Origin: Vicinamibacterales bacterium
Lineage (GTDB): Bacteria > Acidobacteriota > Vicinamibacteria > Vicinamibacterales > UBA2999
Reading direction: 5' to 3'
Length of the DNA stretch: 64,000 bases
Assembly: GCA_041659285.1 (NCBI GenBank)
Contig: JBAZYO010000002.1
Span: forward strand, 310,001 to 374,000
In this document: in pieces, positions 49,604 to 58,433 of the stretch
Layout of the letters: every line of letters begins with the position of its first letter
Position numbering within the stretch: the first letter of the stretch is position 1
Notes under the pieces: generated by a model
What the model was told of the DNA's origin: nothing
Seen by the model: the letters and a program-made list of their open reading frames with translations, nothing else
The model's database searches: none
Made by a program: the position numbers and the translations under genes

Positions 49604-50973
49604 GAGGTGGGGCGCAGCTGCAAGGCGATGGACCGGGCGGTGCGGCGCGCCGCCGCAATGGCCTGGTTGAACGAGACGCCGTCGCAGGCGGTGCCGCACA
49701 CGTCGAGGCCCGGATGACCGGCCAACCGCGCACGGATGCCGTCCACCCGATCGGCGTGCCCGACGGTGTACTGGGCAATCGCCGCCGGCCATCGGAAGAT
49801 GTCGTGACGCAGGGGCCGGGTGGCTATGCCCATGATGCGGAGCAACTCGCTTCGCGCGAGGCCCAACAACGCCGACTCGTCGAAGCCGGCTACATCGGGC
49901 CGCCGCGCGCCGCCCAGGAACACGCGGACGAGCGCCATGCCTTGCGGTGCGCGCCCGGGAAAGATCGAGGACTCCCACAGCACACCCAGTGTTGCCAGCT
50001 GCTCGGAGCGTGCGACCAGGCAGCCGTATCCATCAAGGGGACGCGGCAGTGAGGCCGCCGCGTAGCGGAGCGCCACGACGGCCAGCCCGGCATAAGGAAT
50101 TGACGCCAGCTCGCAGGCCAGCTCGCGATCCAGTTCGCGAACGATGGCGGCCGTGCGATGCGCGGGGGTGGTGAAGACAACCCGATCGGCGGCGATGGTG
50201 GTCCCGTCACTCAGCCGCACGTGCCAGCAGCCGGCGGCGCGGGTCAGATTCGTGATGGCGCGGCCGGTCTTGATGCGGGGTGCCATGCGGCCGGCCAACG
50301 TGCGCGTCAGCGTTCCGAGTCCCCTGGTGAAACTGACCAGCCGGGCGCGGCCGGTGGCCGCCTTGCGCCGCGCCAGCGCGGCGCGAAACAGGCTGCCATG
50401 CTCGCGTTCCCACTCCACCAACACGGGAAACTGCGACCGCACTGACAGCTCCCGGCTGTCCCCCGCGGAAATGCCCGATACCGCGGTGTCCACCAGCGCC
50501 TCCGCGACCTCGCGTCCCAGTCGGCGTTCGGCAAACTCGAAGACCGTTTCGTCGGCGTGCGGCGGCGCCGAGGCCGCCCACGGTTCCCTCAAGAGGCGCA
50601 GTTTGGCTCGCCAACTGATGGCCGTGGAAGTCAGCAGCGCCGGTGGTGAGTCAGGAACCTGCGCCAGGGCGCCGTGCCGATAGATGAAGCGCCGCCGGGC
50701 GGCAGGGTTGGCGGTGACGAGATCGCCCGTGAGTCCGAGTTCCTCGACCAGCGCCATCGTTTCGGGTTCGCGATCAAGGAACCCGTTCGGTCCGGTCTCG
50801 ATCAGCCAGTCCCCGTCGTCGATGGTTCGGGCGTGGCCCCCGGCCTCAGTTGCCGACTCGATGAGCAACACATCGACGGCGGCGCCCTGCCGCGCCGCTT
50901 CAGCCTCGAGCGTGAATGCCAAGGTGAGGCCGGCAATGCCGCCACCGGCCACGATTACGCGTGGTGTCGTCAT
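49600..50973 (-). CDS. hemY: protoporphyrinogen/coproporphyrinogen oxidase, HemY type
   Basis: The 457-residue FAD protein starts at ATG 50973, overlapping the hemN stop. The Rossmann motif GGGIAGLTLAF is near residues 9-20, followed by LIESATEAGGHART and the ETGPNGFLD substrate-site motif of the PPOX family. The end has GLDVCGTACDGVSFNQAI, as the conserved GN..GVS..D segment. It oxidises protoporphyrinogen IX (or coproporphyrinogen III) with oxygen. An oxygen-dependent oxidase beside the oxygen-independent HemN is common in facultative or microaerobic bacteria. Confidence 0.9.
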   Translation of the reverse strand: MTTPRVIVAGGGIAGLTLAFTLEAEAARQGAAVDVLLIESATEAGGHARTIDDGDWLIETGPNGFLDREPETMALVEELGLTGDLVTANPAARRRFIYRHGALAQVPDSPPALLTSTAISWRAKLRLLREPWAASAPPHADETVFEFAERRLGREVAEALVDTAVSGISAGDSRELSVRSQFPVLVEWEREHGSLFRAALARRKAATGRARLVSFTRGLGTLTRTLAGRMAPRIKTGRAITNLTRAAGCWHVRLSDGTTIAADRVVFTTPAHRTAAIVRELDRELACELASIPYAGLAVVALRYAAASLPRPLDGYGCLVARSEQLATLGVLWESSIFPGRAPQGMALVRVFLGGARRPDVAGFDESALLGLARSELLRIMGIATRPLRHDIFRWPAAIAQYTVGHADRVDGIRARLAGHPGLDVCGTACDGVSFNQAIAAARRTARSIALQLRPTS

Positions 50974-52376
50974 ACGGTGCGGCTGAAGACCGGCTTGGGA
51001 CCTTCGGTCCTGGCCCGGAGATACCGATCGAAGACCATGCACACGTTCCTGACAAACAGCCGGCCGAGCGGCGTGACGTCGATCGACGCGTCGCCGACGG
51101 CGACCAGGCCATCTGTGGACGGCGACTCGGGAGCGGTCAGCTCCCGCAACTCCGCGGCGAAGTAGTTTGAGAAATCGATGCCAAAATCGGCTTCGATCTG
51201 CCTGATGTCAACCCGGAAGGTACACATCAGCCCGGCGATCACCTGCCGGCGGACCAGGTCATCGGCCGACAATTCGTAGCCCCGGGCAATAGCGAAGCGC
51301 CCGGCGCCGACCGCGGCGTAGTACTCCGGCAGCTTCTTCGTGTTCTGCACGAAGGCGCCGTGGACCTCGCCGATGCCCGAGACCCCGACCGCCACCATGT
51401 CCGGCGTCTTCTGAACCGTGTAGCCCATGAAGTTGCGATGCAGGTCGCCACGTTCGACGGCCTGGCCGAGGTCGTCGGCCGGCAGCGCGAAGTGGTCCAT
51501 GCCGATCTGGCGGTAACCGGCGCCGACGAAGGCGTCGATGGTCAGGGCCAGCAGTTCGAGCTTGAGCCGCGCCGAGGGCATCTCCTCGTTCGCCAGCGTC
51601 TTCATGTGCGCGCGCATCCAGGGCACGAACGCGAACGAATACGCCGCCACGCGATCCGGCCTCAGGGCCACCGTCAGTTCCAGCGTGCGCCGAAAGCTGT
51701 CCACGGTCTGCAGCGGCAGGCCGTAAATCAGGTCCACGTTGACCGACGAGAAACCCGCGGCCCGCGCCTCGACGATCTGGCTGCGGGTCAGTTCGTGGCT
51801 CTGCTCGCGGTTGATGGCGTGCTGGACTTCCGGCGAGAAGTCCTGGACGCCCATCGACAGCCGGTTGAAGCCGAGGGCCCGCAACCTGCGAAGGTGAACG
51901 ACGCTGGTGACGCGGGGGTCGATCTCGATGCCGAGCTCGGCGTCGGCCGTGAACGTGAAGTGGCGATGAATGCGATCGAAGACGCGAGCGAGCTGATCGG
52001 CCTCGTAGTACGTCGGGGTGCCGCCGCCCCAGTGCATTTGCGACACCGCGCGGCGGCGAGGCAGCTCCGCCGCCAGCAGATCGATCTCCTGGTCGAGCGC
52101 GTCCAGGTAGCCGGCCGCCACGTCGCGGTGGCTGGTGATGATGACGTTGCAGCCACAGAACGCGCAGCGCGCTTCGCAAAACGGCAGATGCGCGTACAGC
52201 GACAGCGGGTGCTGCGCATCGGCGTCAACCCTGGCCAGCCGCTCCCGATAGTGCGAGTCGCCGACGCCCTCGTGAAATTCCACGGCGGTCGGGTACGAGG
52301 TGTAGCGCGGGCCGGGACGATCGTAACGCTCCAGCAGCGCCAGGGTGGAGGGCGCGGCGCCGATCAGGTCGCGCAT
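50970..52376 (-). CDS. hemN: oxygen-independent coproporphyrinogen III dehydrogenase
   Basis: The 468-residue radical-SAM enzyme has C67-x3-C71-x2-C74 plus C76 (CEARCAFCGC), preceded by the HemN-specific DRPGPRYTSYPTA and followed by HWGGGTPTY and SMGVQDFSPEVQ. The C-terminal part with MDHFALP and FMGYTVQKTPDM separates true HemN from HemW-like proteins, which lack it. It decarboxylates two propionates of coproporphyrinogen III. ATG 52376 overlaps the end of hemE by 13 bp. Confidence 0.93.
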   Translation of the reverse strand: MRDLIGAAPSTLALLERYDRPGPRYTSYPTAVEFHEGVGDSHYRERLARVDADAQHPLSLYAHLPFCEARCAFCGCNVIITSHRDVAAGYLDALDQEIDLLAAELPRRRAVSQMHWGGGTPTYYEADQLARVFDRIHRHFTFTADAELGIEIDPRVTSVVHLRRLRALGFNRLSMGVQDFSPEVQHAINREQSHELTRSQIVEARAAGFSSVNVDLIYGLPLQTVDSFRRTLELTVALRPDRVAAYSFAFVPWMRAHMKTLANEEMPSARLKLELLALTIDAFVGAGYRQIGMDHFALPADDLGQAVERGDLHRNFMGYTVQKTPDMVAVGVSGIGEVHGAFVQNTKKLPEYYAAVGAGRFAIARGYELSADDLVRRQVIAGLMCTFRVDIRQIEADFGIDFSNYFAAELRELTAPESPSTDGLVAVGDASIDVTPLGRLFVRNVCMVFDRYLRARTEGPKPVFSRTV

Positions 52377-53404
52377 GATGCCTCGGTGACGGCAAAGCAG
52401 TGCACTTCCTCGATCAACGCCTCGACCGACGCGATCGGCGTCTCGGGGAGGATGCCGTGCCCCAGGTTCATGATGTGGCCCGGGCGGCCGGCCATCCGCC
52501 GCAGTACGTCGGCAGCGCGTGCGCGCACCACCGCCGGGTCGGCGAAGAGGGCGTGCGGATCCAGGTTGCCCTGCAGCGCGACGGCCGGCCCGACGCGGGC
52601 CGCGACGTGATCGATCGGCGTCCGCCAGCACACGCCAAGCACCTCGGCGCCGGCCGACGCCGCCGCTTCGATCAGGTGGGGCGCGCCGTTGACGAAATAG
52701 ATGATCGGCACGCCGAGGCTCCGCACGCCATCGATAATCTGCTTCACGTAGGGCAGCGCGAATCGATCGTAGTCGGCCGCGCCGAGGATGCCCGCCCACG
52801 AGTCGAAGATCTGGACCGCCTGCACCCCCGCCTCCACTTGCATCCGCAGGTAGTCCACCATGGCGGCCGCCAGTTTTTCGAGCAAGGCTTCAAGGGTCGC
52901 CGGTTCGGCGAACATCATCCGCTTGACGGCACCGAACCCCTCCTTGCCTTCGCCTTGCACGAGGTACGCCGCCAGCGTGAACGGCGCTCCACAGAACCCG
53001 ATCAGCGGCACCTTGCCCTCGAGTTCGCGCCGCAGCAGGCGGACCGCGTCGGCCACGAACGGCACCACCTCGGCGGCCGGTTGCGCTTCGAGCGCGTCCA
53101 CCTGGGCTCGCGACCGAATCGGATCCGCGATCTTCGGCCCCGGTGAGAACGTCATGCGGATGCCGAACGCGTCGAGCGGCAGCAGGATGTCCGAGAAGAG
53201 GATCGCCGCATCCAGCGGAAACCGCCGCAACGGCTGCAGCGTCACCTCCGCGGCGAGTTCCGGGGTCCGGCACAGGGTCAGAAACTCGACGCGGCTGCGC
53301 AGTTCGCGGTATTCCGGCAGGTAGCGGCCGGCCTGGCGCATGATCCACAGCGGCGTCCGGTCCACGGGCTGCCGCCGGCAGGCGCGCAGGAATCGGTCGT
53401 TCAT
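52364..53404 (-). CDS. hemE: uroporphyrinogen decarboxylase
   Basis: All UroD signatures are present in 346 residues: TPLWIMRQAGRYLPEYRE near 18-35, then FSDILLPLDAFG, GFCGAPFTLAAYL and GNLDPHALF late in the protein. It removes four carboxyl groups from uroporphyrinogen III in the cytosol. Coupled to hemL by ATGA at the start and overlapping hemN at the end. Confidence 0.95.
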   Translation of the reverse strand: MNDRFLRACRRQPVDRTPLWIMRQAGRYLPEYRELRSRVEFLTLCRTPELAAEVTLQPLRRFPLDAAILFSDILLPLDAFGIRMTFSPGPKIADPIRSRAQVDALEAQPAAEVVPFVADAVRLLRRELEGKVPLIGFCGAPFTLAAYLVQGEGKEGFGAVKRMMFAEPATLEALLEKLAAAMVDYLRMQVEAGVQAVQIFDSWAGILGAADYDRFALPYVKQIIDGVRSLGVPIIYFVNGAPHLIEAAASAGAEVLGVCWRTPIDHVAARVGPAVALQGNLDPHALFADPAVVRARAADVLRRMAGRPGHIMNLGHGILPETPIASVEALIEEVHCFAVTEASCAT

Positions 53405-54699
53405 CGGGTCATCTCCCGGAAGGTCATGCGGGCGGCCTCGACGGTTTGCGCGATCGCTGCCTGGTCGTGCGCCATCGAAACGAAGGCCGACTCAAACGGC
53501 GACGGTGGCAGCAGCACGCCGCGGGCGAGCATGCCTCGGAAGAAGGTGGCGTACGCCTCGCGGTCGACCCCTGCCGCGTCCGCCCAGGACCGCACCGGAC
53601 CACCCGAGAAGAACAGGGTCCACATCGACCCCACGCGCTGAACGAGCGCGGCCACGCCTGCGGCGGCAATCGCCTGCCGTAGCGACGACTCGAGCGCTTC
53701 CCCCGTGCGCTCCAGGCCCTCGTAGAGATCCGGCGTGGCATCGATGGCCTCGAACGCCGCCAGTCCCGCCGCCACCGCAAGCGGATGCGCGGCATAGGTT
53801 CCTGCCTGATAGACCGGTCCGGCGGGAGCCACCAGGTTCATCAGCTCTCGCCGGCCGCCGAACGCCGCCAGCGGTAGCCCGCCGCCGGCCACCTTGCCAA
53901 GCGTGATCAGATCCGGTGTCACGCCGAAGCGCGCGGCGGCGCCGCCGCGGGCGACCCGGAACCCGGTCATCACCTCATCGAAGATCAGCACGGCACCGTG
54001 CCGCGTGCAACGCTCGCGTAAGGCGTGCAGGAATCCCGCGGCTGGGGGCACGCAGCCCATGTTGCCCATCACCGGCTCCACGATCAGCGCGGCGATCTCG
54101 CCGGGGTAACGGTCGAAGCAGCGGTCGACGCTGGCCAGGTCGTTGAACTCGGCCACCACCGTGTCGGCGGCGGTGCCGGCGGTCACGCCTGGCGAATCCG
54201 GAACACCGATCGTGGCCGCGCCGGAGCCGGCACTGACCAGGAACATGTCGGCGTGGCCGTGGTATCCCCCCGCGAACTTGATGAGGCGCGGGCGGCTGGT
54301 CGCGGCCCGCGCCACGCGCACGGCGCTCATCGTCGCTTCCGTGCCGGTCACCACCAGGCGGACCATCTCGCAACCCGGCACGCGCGCGGTGATGCGCTCG
54401 GACAGCTCAACTTCCGGCGAAGACGCCAGGCCGAAGACGACGCCGCGGGCCACCGCATCGACAATGGCCTTGGCGATCGCCGGGTGGTCGTGGCCCAGCA
54501 AGGCCGGGCCCCACCCTCCGATCCAATCCACGAAACGGCGCCCGTCCAGGTCTGTGACATGGGCGCCATGCGCCTCGGCGATCGCCAGCGGCTGCATACC
54601 CATGGCCTTGAACGCCCGCACCGGCGAGTGCACGCCGCCCGGCGAGATGCGCAGCGCCCTCGCCTCCCATTCGATCGCGATCGGCGATGCGCCGATCAC
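53401..54699 (-). CDS. hemL: glutamate-1-semialdehyde 2,1-aminomutase
   Basis: A 432-residue PLP enzyme; K269 in TLGKVAGGGLPLAAFGG is the cofactor lysine. It shows PGGVHSPVRAF at 20-30, TGTEATMSA and IFDEVMTGFR. It makes 5-aminolevulinate from glutamate-1-semialdehyde, so the C5 pathway is used. The start is GTG 54699, overlapping the hemB stop (GTGA). Confidence 0.95.
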   Translation of the reverse strand: MIGASPIAIEWEARALRISPGGVHSPVRAFKAMGMQPLAIAEAHGAHVTDLDGRRFVDWIGGWGPALLGHDHPAIAKAIVDAVARGVVFGLASSPEVELSERITARVPGCEMVRLVVTGTEATMSAVRVARAATSRPRLIKFAGGYHGHADMFLVSAGSGAATIGVPDSPGVTAGTAADTVVAEFNDLASVDRCFDRYPGEIAALIVEPVMGNMGCVPPAAGFLHALRERCTRHGAVLIFDEVMTGFRVARGGAAARFGVTPDLITLGKVAGGGLPLAAFGGRRELMNLVAPAGPVYQAGTYAAHPLAVAAGLAAFEAIDATPDLYEGLERTGEALESSLRQAIAAAGVAALVQRVGSMWTLFFSGGPVRSWADAAGVDREAYATFFRGMLARGVLLPPSPFESAFVSMAHDQAAIAQTVEAARMTFREMTR

Positions 54700-55679
54700 G
54701 ATGCCCTGCCCGACAGCGCGATGGCCAGCGGCTTAGCGAAATAGGTGATCAGGATGGTGGCGCCGGCCCGCCGCAAGCTCACAGCCGTCTCGAACATCGC
54801 GCGATCCAGGTCAAGCCAGCCGCGGTCCGCGGCGGCGTGCATCATCGCGAACTCCCCAGACACCTGGTAGGCCACCACCGGCACGTTCACGCACTCGCGC
54901 ACGGCGCGGATCACATCCAGATACGGCAAGCCTGGCTTCACCATCACCATGTCCGCGCCCTCCTCAACATCCGCCATTGCCTCGCGCAGCGCCTCGCGAA
55001 CGTTGGGCGGGTCCATCTGATACCCGCGCCGATCGCCGCTCTGTGGCGTGGATCCGGCGGCCTCGCGGAAGGGGCCGTAGAAGGCGGACGCGTACTTGAC
55101 CGCGTAGGAGACGATGGCGCGATCGGCGAAGCCGGCGCCGTCCAATGCGGTTCGGATGGCCGCGACGCGACCGTCCATCATGTCGGACGGCGCAATCACG
55201 TCCGCGCCCGCGCGCGCATACGTGAGAGCCGCCTGCGCCAGCAGCGGCAGGCTGGCATCGTTGTCCACCTCGGCCTCGTGGAGCAGGCCGCAGTGGCCGT
55301 GATCGGTGTATTCACACAGGCAGACGTCCGCCCACACGCTGATCGCCGGGGCGGCCACCTTGATCAACTTGATCGCCTGTGGCACCGGGCCTTCGTCATC
55401 CCACGCGCCGCTGCCCTCGGCGTCCTTACGTGAGGGCACGCCGAACAGCAAGACCGCGCGAATGCCCAAGGCCGACAACGCCGCCGCCTCGAGCACCGCG
55501 AGGTCCGGCGACAGCCGCGCCTGACCGGGCATCGAGGCGATTGGTTCGCGCCGGCCGTGCCCATCGCACACGAACAAGGGCGCCACGAGCTGCCCGGCTG
55601 AGAGCCGCGTTTCGGCGACGAGTTCGCGGATCGCGGCGGTCCGACGCAAGCGGCGGCCGCGATGGAAATGGGTGTTCAT
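54696..55679 (-). CDS. hemB: delta-aminolevulinic acid dehydratase (porphobilinogen synthase)
   Basis: 327 residues starting at ATG 55679 (ATGA with hemC). K195 and K248 are the Schiff-base lysines (YAVKYAS, MVKPG). C120, C122 and C130 in DVCLCEYTDHGHC form a zinc-type site, so it is a Zn-dependent enzyme rather than the Mg-type with Asp at these places. It condenses two 5-aminolevulinates into porphobilinogen. Confidence 0.95.
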   Translation of the reverse strand: MNTHFHRGRRLRRTAAIRELVAETRLSAGQLVAPLFVCDGHGRREPIASMPGQARLSPDLAVLEAAALSALGIRAVLLFGVPSRKDAEGSGAWDDEGPVPQAIKLIKVAAPAISVWADVCLCEYTDHGHCGLLHEAEVDNDASLPLLAQAALTYARAGADVIAPSDMMDGRVAAIRTALDGAGFADRAIVSYAVKYASAFYGPFREAAGSTPQSGDRRGYQMDPPNVREALREAMADVEEGADMVMVKPGLPYLDVIRAVRECVNVPVVAYQVSGEFAMMHAAADRGWLDLDRAMFETAVSLRRAGATILITYFAKPLAIALSGRAS

Positions 55680-56605
55680 GCCGGTGCTCGTACGGGCGCT
55701 GACGCACACTCCGCGAGAATGTCGCCTGCCCCTTGCTCGACAAGGCGCGCTGCCGCGAGGCGCCCAAGCGCGACCGGGTCGGCGCCAGTCATCGCCAGGC
55801 GAATCGCGATCGGGGTCCGCACGCCAAAAACACCGGCCGCAAGGTGGATGCCCGCGGGCAGCGCCGTGGCAATCGCCCCGACCGGGACCGAGCACCCGCC
55901 ACCCAGCGCGTGCAGCAAGGCGCGCTCGGCGTCAACCGCCCGCCTGGATGGAGGGTCGTCGAGGACCGCAAGCCGGCGGCAGACGTCCGCCTCCGTCGCT
56001 CGGCATTGCACCGCCAAGGCGCCTTGAGCGGGAGCAGGCATGATCACGCCCGTCGAGAACGTTTCCGTGATCGTGTGCTCGAGGCCGAGCCGCTCGAGCC
56101 CGGCGCGTGCCAGGATCACGGCGTCGAGGTCCGCGCCTACTCGTGCGACGCGCGTCGGAAGGTTCCCGCGCAATGGCACGAGGTCGAGGTCGGCGCGAAG
56201 CAGGCGCGCTTGCGCCATGCGTCGCGTGCTGCAGGTGCCGACGCGGGCGCCGGCAGGCAGCCGCTCGAAGGTCAGGCCATCGCGGGCGCACAGCACGTCT
56301 TCCACGGGACCGCGGCTGGGGATGGCCGCCACCACGAGCGCGGCGCTCGACTCCACCGGCAGGTCTTTGTAGCTGTGAACGGCGACGTCGATGTGTCCCG
56401 CCATCAGCGCCTGCTCCAAGGCCGCGGTGAAGAACCCCGTTCCCTCGACGTGCCAGAGCGGCACATCGAGGATGCGATCGCCCGCCGACACGATTTCCAC
56501 CAGTTCGACCTCGAGACCGGCATGAGCCGCGGCCAGACGGGCGGCAATATGGCGGCTCTGCCACAACGCCAGCGCACTTCCGCGCGTGCCGAGGCGCAGT
56601 TTCAT
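55676..56605 (-). CDS. hemC: hydroxymethylbilane synthase (porphobilinogen deaminase)
   Basis: 309 residues from ATG 56605 (ATGA with hemA). Typical motifs: LGTRGSALALWQS at the N-terminus, HSYKDLPV with the catalytic aspartate D81, RRMAQ, LRGNLPTRV, and C238 in ALGGGCSVPV carrying the dipyrromethane cofactor. It joins four porphobilinogens to hydroxymethylbilane, the substrate of HemD encoded upstream in this operon. Confidence 0.95.
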   Translation of the reverse strand: MKLRLGTRGSALALWQSRHIAARLAAAHAGLEVELVEIVSAGDRILDVPLWHVEGTGFFTAALEQALMAGHIDVAVHSYKDLPVESSAALVVAAIPSRGPVEDVLCARDGLTFERLPAGARVGTCSTRRMAQARLLRADLDLVPLRGNLPTRVARVGADLDAVILARAGLERLGLEHTITETFSTGVIMPAPAQGALAVQCRATEADVCRRLAVLDDPPSRRAVDAERALLHALGGGCSVPVGAIATALPAGIHLAAGVFGVRTPIAIRLAMTGADPVALGRLAAARLVEQGAGDILAECASAPVRAPA

Positions 56606-57741
56606 GCCTCGGCCTGCCCGGCGCGTGATGCGGTCGCGCCGGTCCCGCCTGAGGCCGACGGCCGAAGCGCCTCGCGGTCCGCCCACCGCCGCAGCCACGC
56701 CAGTTCCCGCGCAATCACGGCCTCCACACGGGGCGCCTCGCTCGACCGCTGCGCGCGGGTGGCGTCGGCCGCCTCCGCGAGAAGGCCCAAGTCGATGCGT
56801 TCAACGCCACCGGCCACGACGGGCTCGACGCTCGGCGGCATCGACAGGTCAACAATGAACAGCGGCCGCCCGCCGGCATGCCGCGCGCGCAAGTGCTCGC
56901 GGGTGATCAACCACTCGCTGCCGTTCACGGCCGAGATGATGGCGTCGGCGCGGAGGATTTCGTCCTGAAGGGCGTCAAGCCCGACGGCCTCGGCGCTGAC
57001 GCCACGAGCCAGTTCCACGGCACGAGCGGCGGTCCGGTTGGCGATGACCAGCGACCCGGCGCCGGCGGCCTTCAAGTGGCGGGCGACCTTTCGCGCGGTG
57101 TCTCCCGCGCCGACGATCAAGACGCGGCAATCGGCGAGAGGCACCCGCGCCGACAGCCAGTGAATGCCGGTTGACGCCACGGACACGGCGCCCTGGCCGA
57201 TGGCGGTTTCCGCACGGGCGGCGCGGCCGGCGCGAATGGCGCCACGAAAGACGCCGACCATGAAGCGGCGGGCGCCGCGCGAGGTGTCCAGTGCCCGGCG
57301 CGCCTGCCCCAGCACCTCGGCTTCGCCGACCACCGCCGACTCGAGGCCGGTACAAACCCGGAACAGATGGTGGGCGGCCGCCTCGCCGGCCAGCCATGAC
57401 GCGGGCCCGGTAAGGTCCTCAGGGCGCGCACCAATGGCCGTCGCCAGGCTGCCGGCCGCGACCACATCGTCCTGGGGATCGCGGCAGCACCAGTACAACT
57501 CGACCCGATTGCAGGTCGTCAGCAGGATGGACTCGATGCCGTGGCTGGTCATCGAAGCGTGAATTTCGGCGGCGGCGCCCGGTGTGGCCGCCAGGGCGGC
57601 GAGGCCGTCCATGCCGTGAGTCCGATGGCTGATCGACAGAACGCGGAGAGGCGCGAGCGCGGAGGGCGTTGACGGCGATATCGCTGGCGAAGGAGCAAGC
57701 ACGGTTACGCCCAGACTAGCGAGCGCGTGCCGCCGCGACAA
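56602..57741 (-). CDS. hemA: glutamyl-tRNA reductase
   Basis: Motifs LSISHRTHG, TTCNRVELYW (catalytic C77), the NADPH site VLIVGAGDTARKVA and SVNGSEWL (as ISAVNGSEW) are complete. It reduces glutamyl-tRNA to glutamate-1-semialdehyde, the first step of the pathway. The start is uncertain: TTG 57741 (379 aa) or GTG 57702 (366 aa). No ATG is available, and both leave an unusual 20-33-residue N-terminal extension rich in Pro/Ser. The C-terminal helical dimerisation domain is short but recognisable. Confidence 0.92.
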   Translation of the reverse strand: MSRRHALASLGVTVLAPSPAISPSTPSALAPLRVLSISHRTHGMDGLAALAATPGAAAEIHASMTSHGIESILLTTCNRVELYWCCRDPQDDVVAAGSLATAIGARPEDLTGPASWLAGEAAAHHLFRVCTGLESAVVGEAEVLGQARRALDTSRGARRFMVGVFRGAIRAGRAARAETAIGQGAVSVASTGIHWLSARVPLADCRVLIVGAGDTARKVARHLKAAGAGSLVIANRTAARAVELARGVSAEAVGLDALQDEILRADAIISAVNGSEWLITREHLRARHAGGRPLFIVDLSMPPSVEPVVAGGVERIDLGLLAEAADATRAQRSSEAPRVEAVIARELAWLRRWADREALRPSASGGTGATASRAGQAEA

Positions 57742-57753
57742 TTCGCAAGAGTG

Positions 57754-57781
57754 CGGAGGACGCCTCCGTAGAACTACGGAG
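57754..57781 (-). promoter_or_regulatory. two mutually exclusive hairpins upstream of hemA
   Basis: On the minus strand, CTCCGTAG-TT-CTACGGAG (57781-57764) and CGGAGG-CGT-CCTCCG (57768-57754) are perfect stems that share the bases 57764-57768, so only one can form at a time. The shared arm includes GGAGG, a potential ribosome site for hemA. The first stem also contains the stop codon of the response-regulator gene, so ribosomes ending there would influence which one forms. Confidence 0.5.
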
Positions 57782-58433
57782 ACGGCAGATCGACGATGCC
57801 TTCGCGGATCGCCACCTGCGTGAGCAGCGCCACCGATCGCACGCCCAGCTTGCGCATCAGGTTTGCCCGATGCGTCTCGACCGTGCGGGTGCCGATGTCC
57901 AGCGTCGCGGCAATCTCCTTGGTCGTCAAACCACGGGCCAGCAGGATCAGGACCTCCCGTTCACGGTCGGTCAGGGCGCGCAGATCGGGCATGGCGGGGC
58001 TGCTGCCCTTGAGAAGCGCCGCCATCTGCTGCTGAATCGCCGGACTGAAATACGTCCGGCCGGCCATCACGGCATCGATCGACGCGGTCAGGTCCTGGAC
58101 GGCGGAATCCTTCAGCAGGTAGCCGTTGGCTCCCTCTTCCATGGCCCGGACCACGTATTCGCGGCCGGCGTGCATGGTCAGGACGATCACCTTCAGATCG
58201 GGGCGCTCGGCCTTGGCCACGCGCAGCACCTCGATCCCGTCGAGGCCTTCCATCTTCAGGTCGAGCACCAGCACGTCGGCCGCGACCGTTCGCAGGGTGT
58301 CGACCGCCTCGTCGCCGTTGGCAGCTTCGCCCACGACGACACATCCCGAACGCGACTCGATGATCCGGCGAATGCCGGCGCGCACGAGCGTGTGATCGTC
58401 GGCGAGGATCACCCGCACCCCGGCCTTGCTCAC
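57774..58433 (-). CDS. NarL/FixJ-family response regulator
   Basis: A 219-residue regulator: receiver with DD (12-13), phosphoacceptor D58 in LVLDLKMEG, K in YLLKDSAV, and a LuxR-type HTH near 145-205 (LTDREREVLILLARG, TTKEIAATLDIG, VETHRANLMRKLG). The ATG overlaps the histidine-kinase stop. It probably binds promoters when phosphorylated by the neighbouring kinase. Its place inside the heme operon suggests control by redox or heme demand. Confidence 0.93.
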   Translation of the reverse strand: MSKAGVRVILADDHTLVRAGIRRIIESRSGCVVVGEAANGDEAVDTLRTVAADVLVLDLKMEGLDGIEVLRVAKAERPDLKVIVLTMHAGREYVVRAMEEGANGYLLKDSAVQDLTASIDAVMAGRTYFSPAIQQQMAALLKGSSPAMPDLRALTDREREVLILLARGLTTKEIAATLDIGTRTVETHRANLMRKLGVRSVALLTQVAIREGIVDLPSP

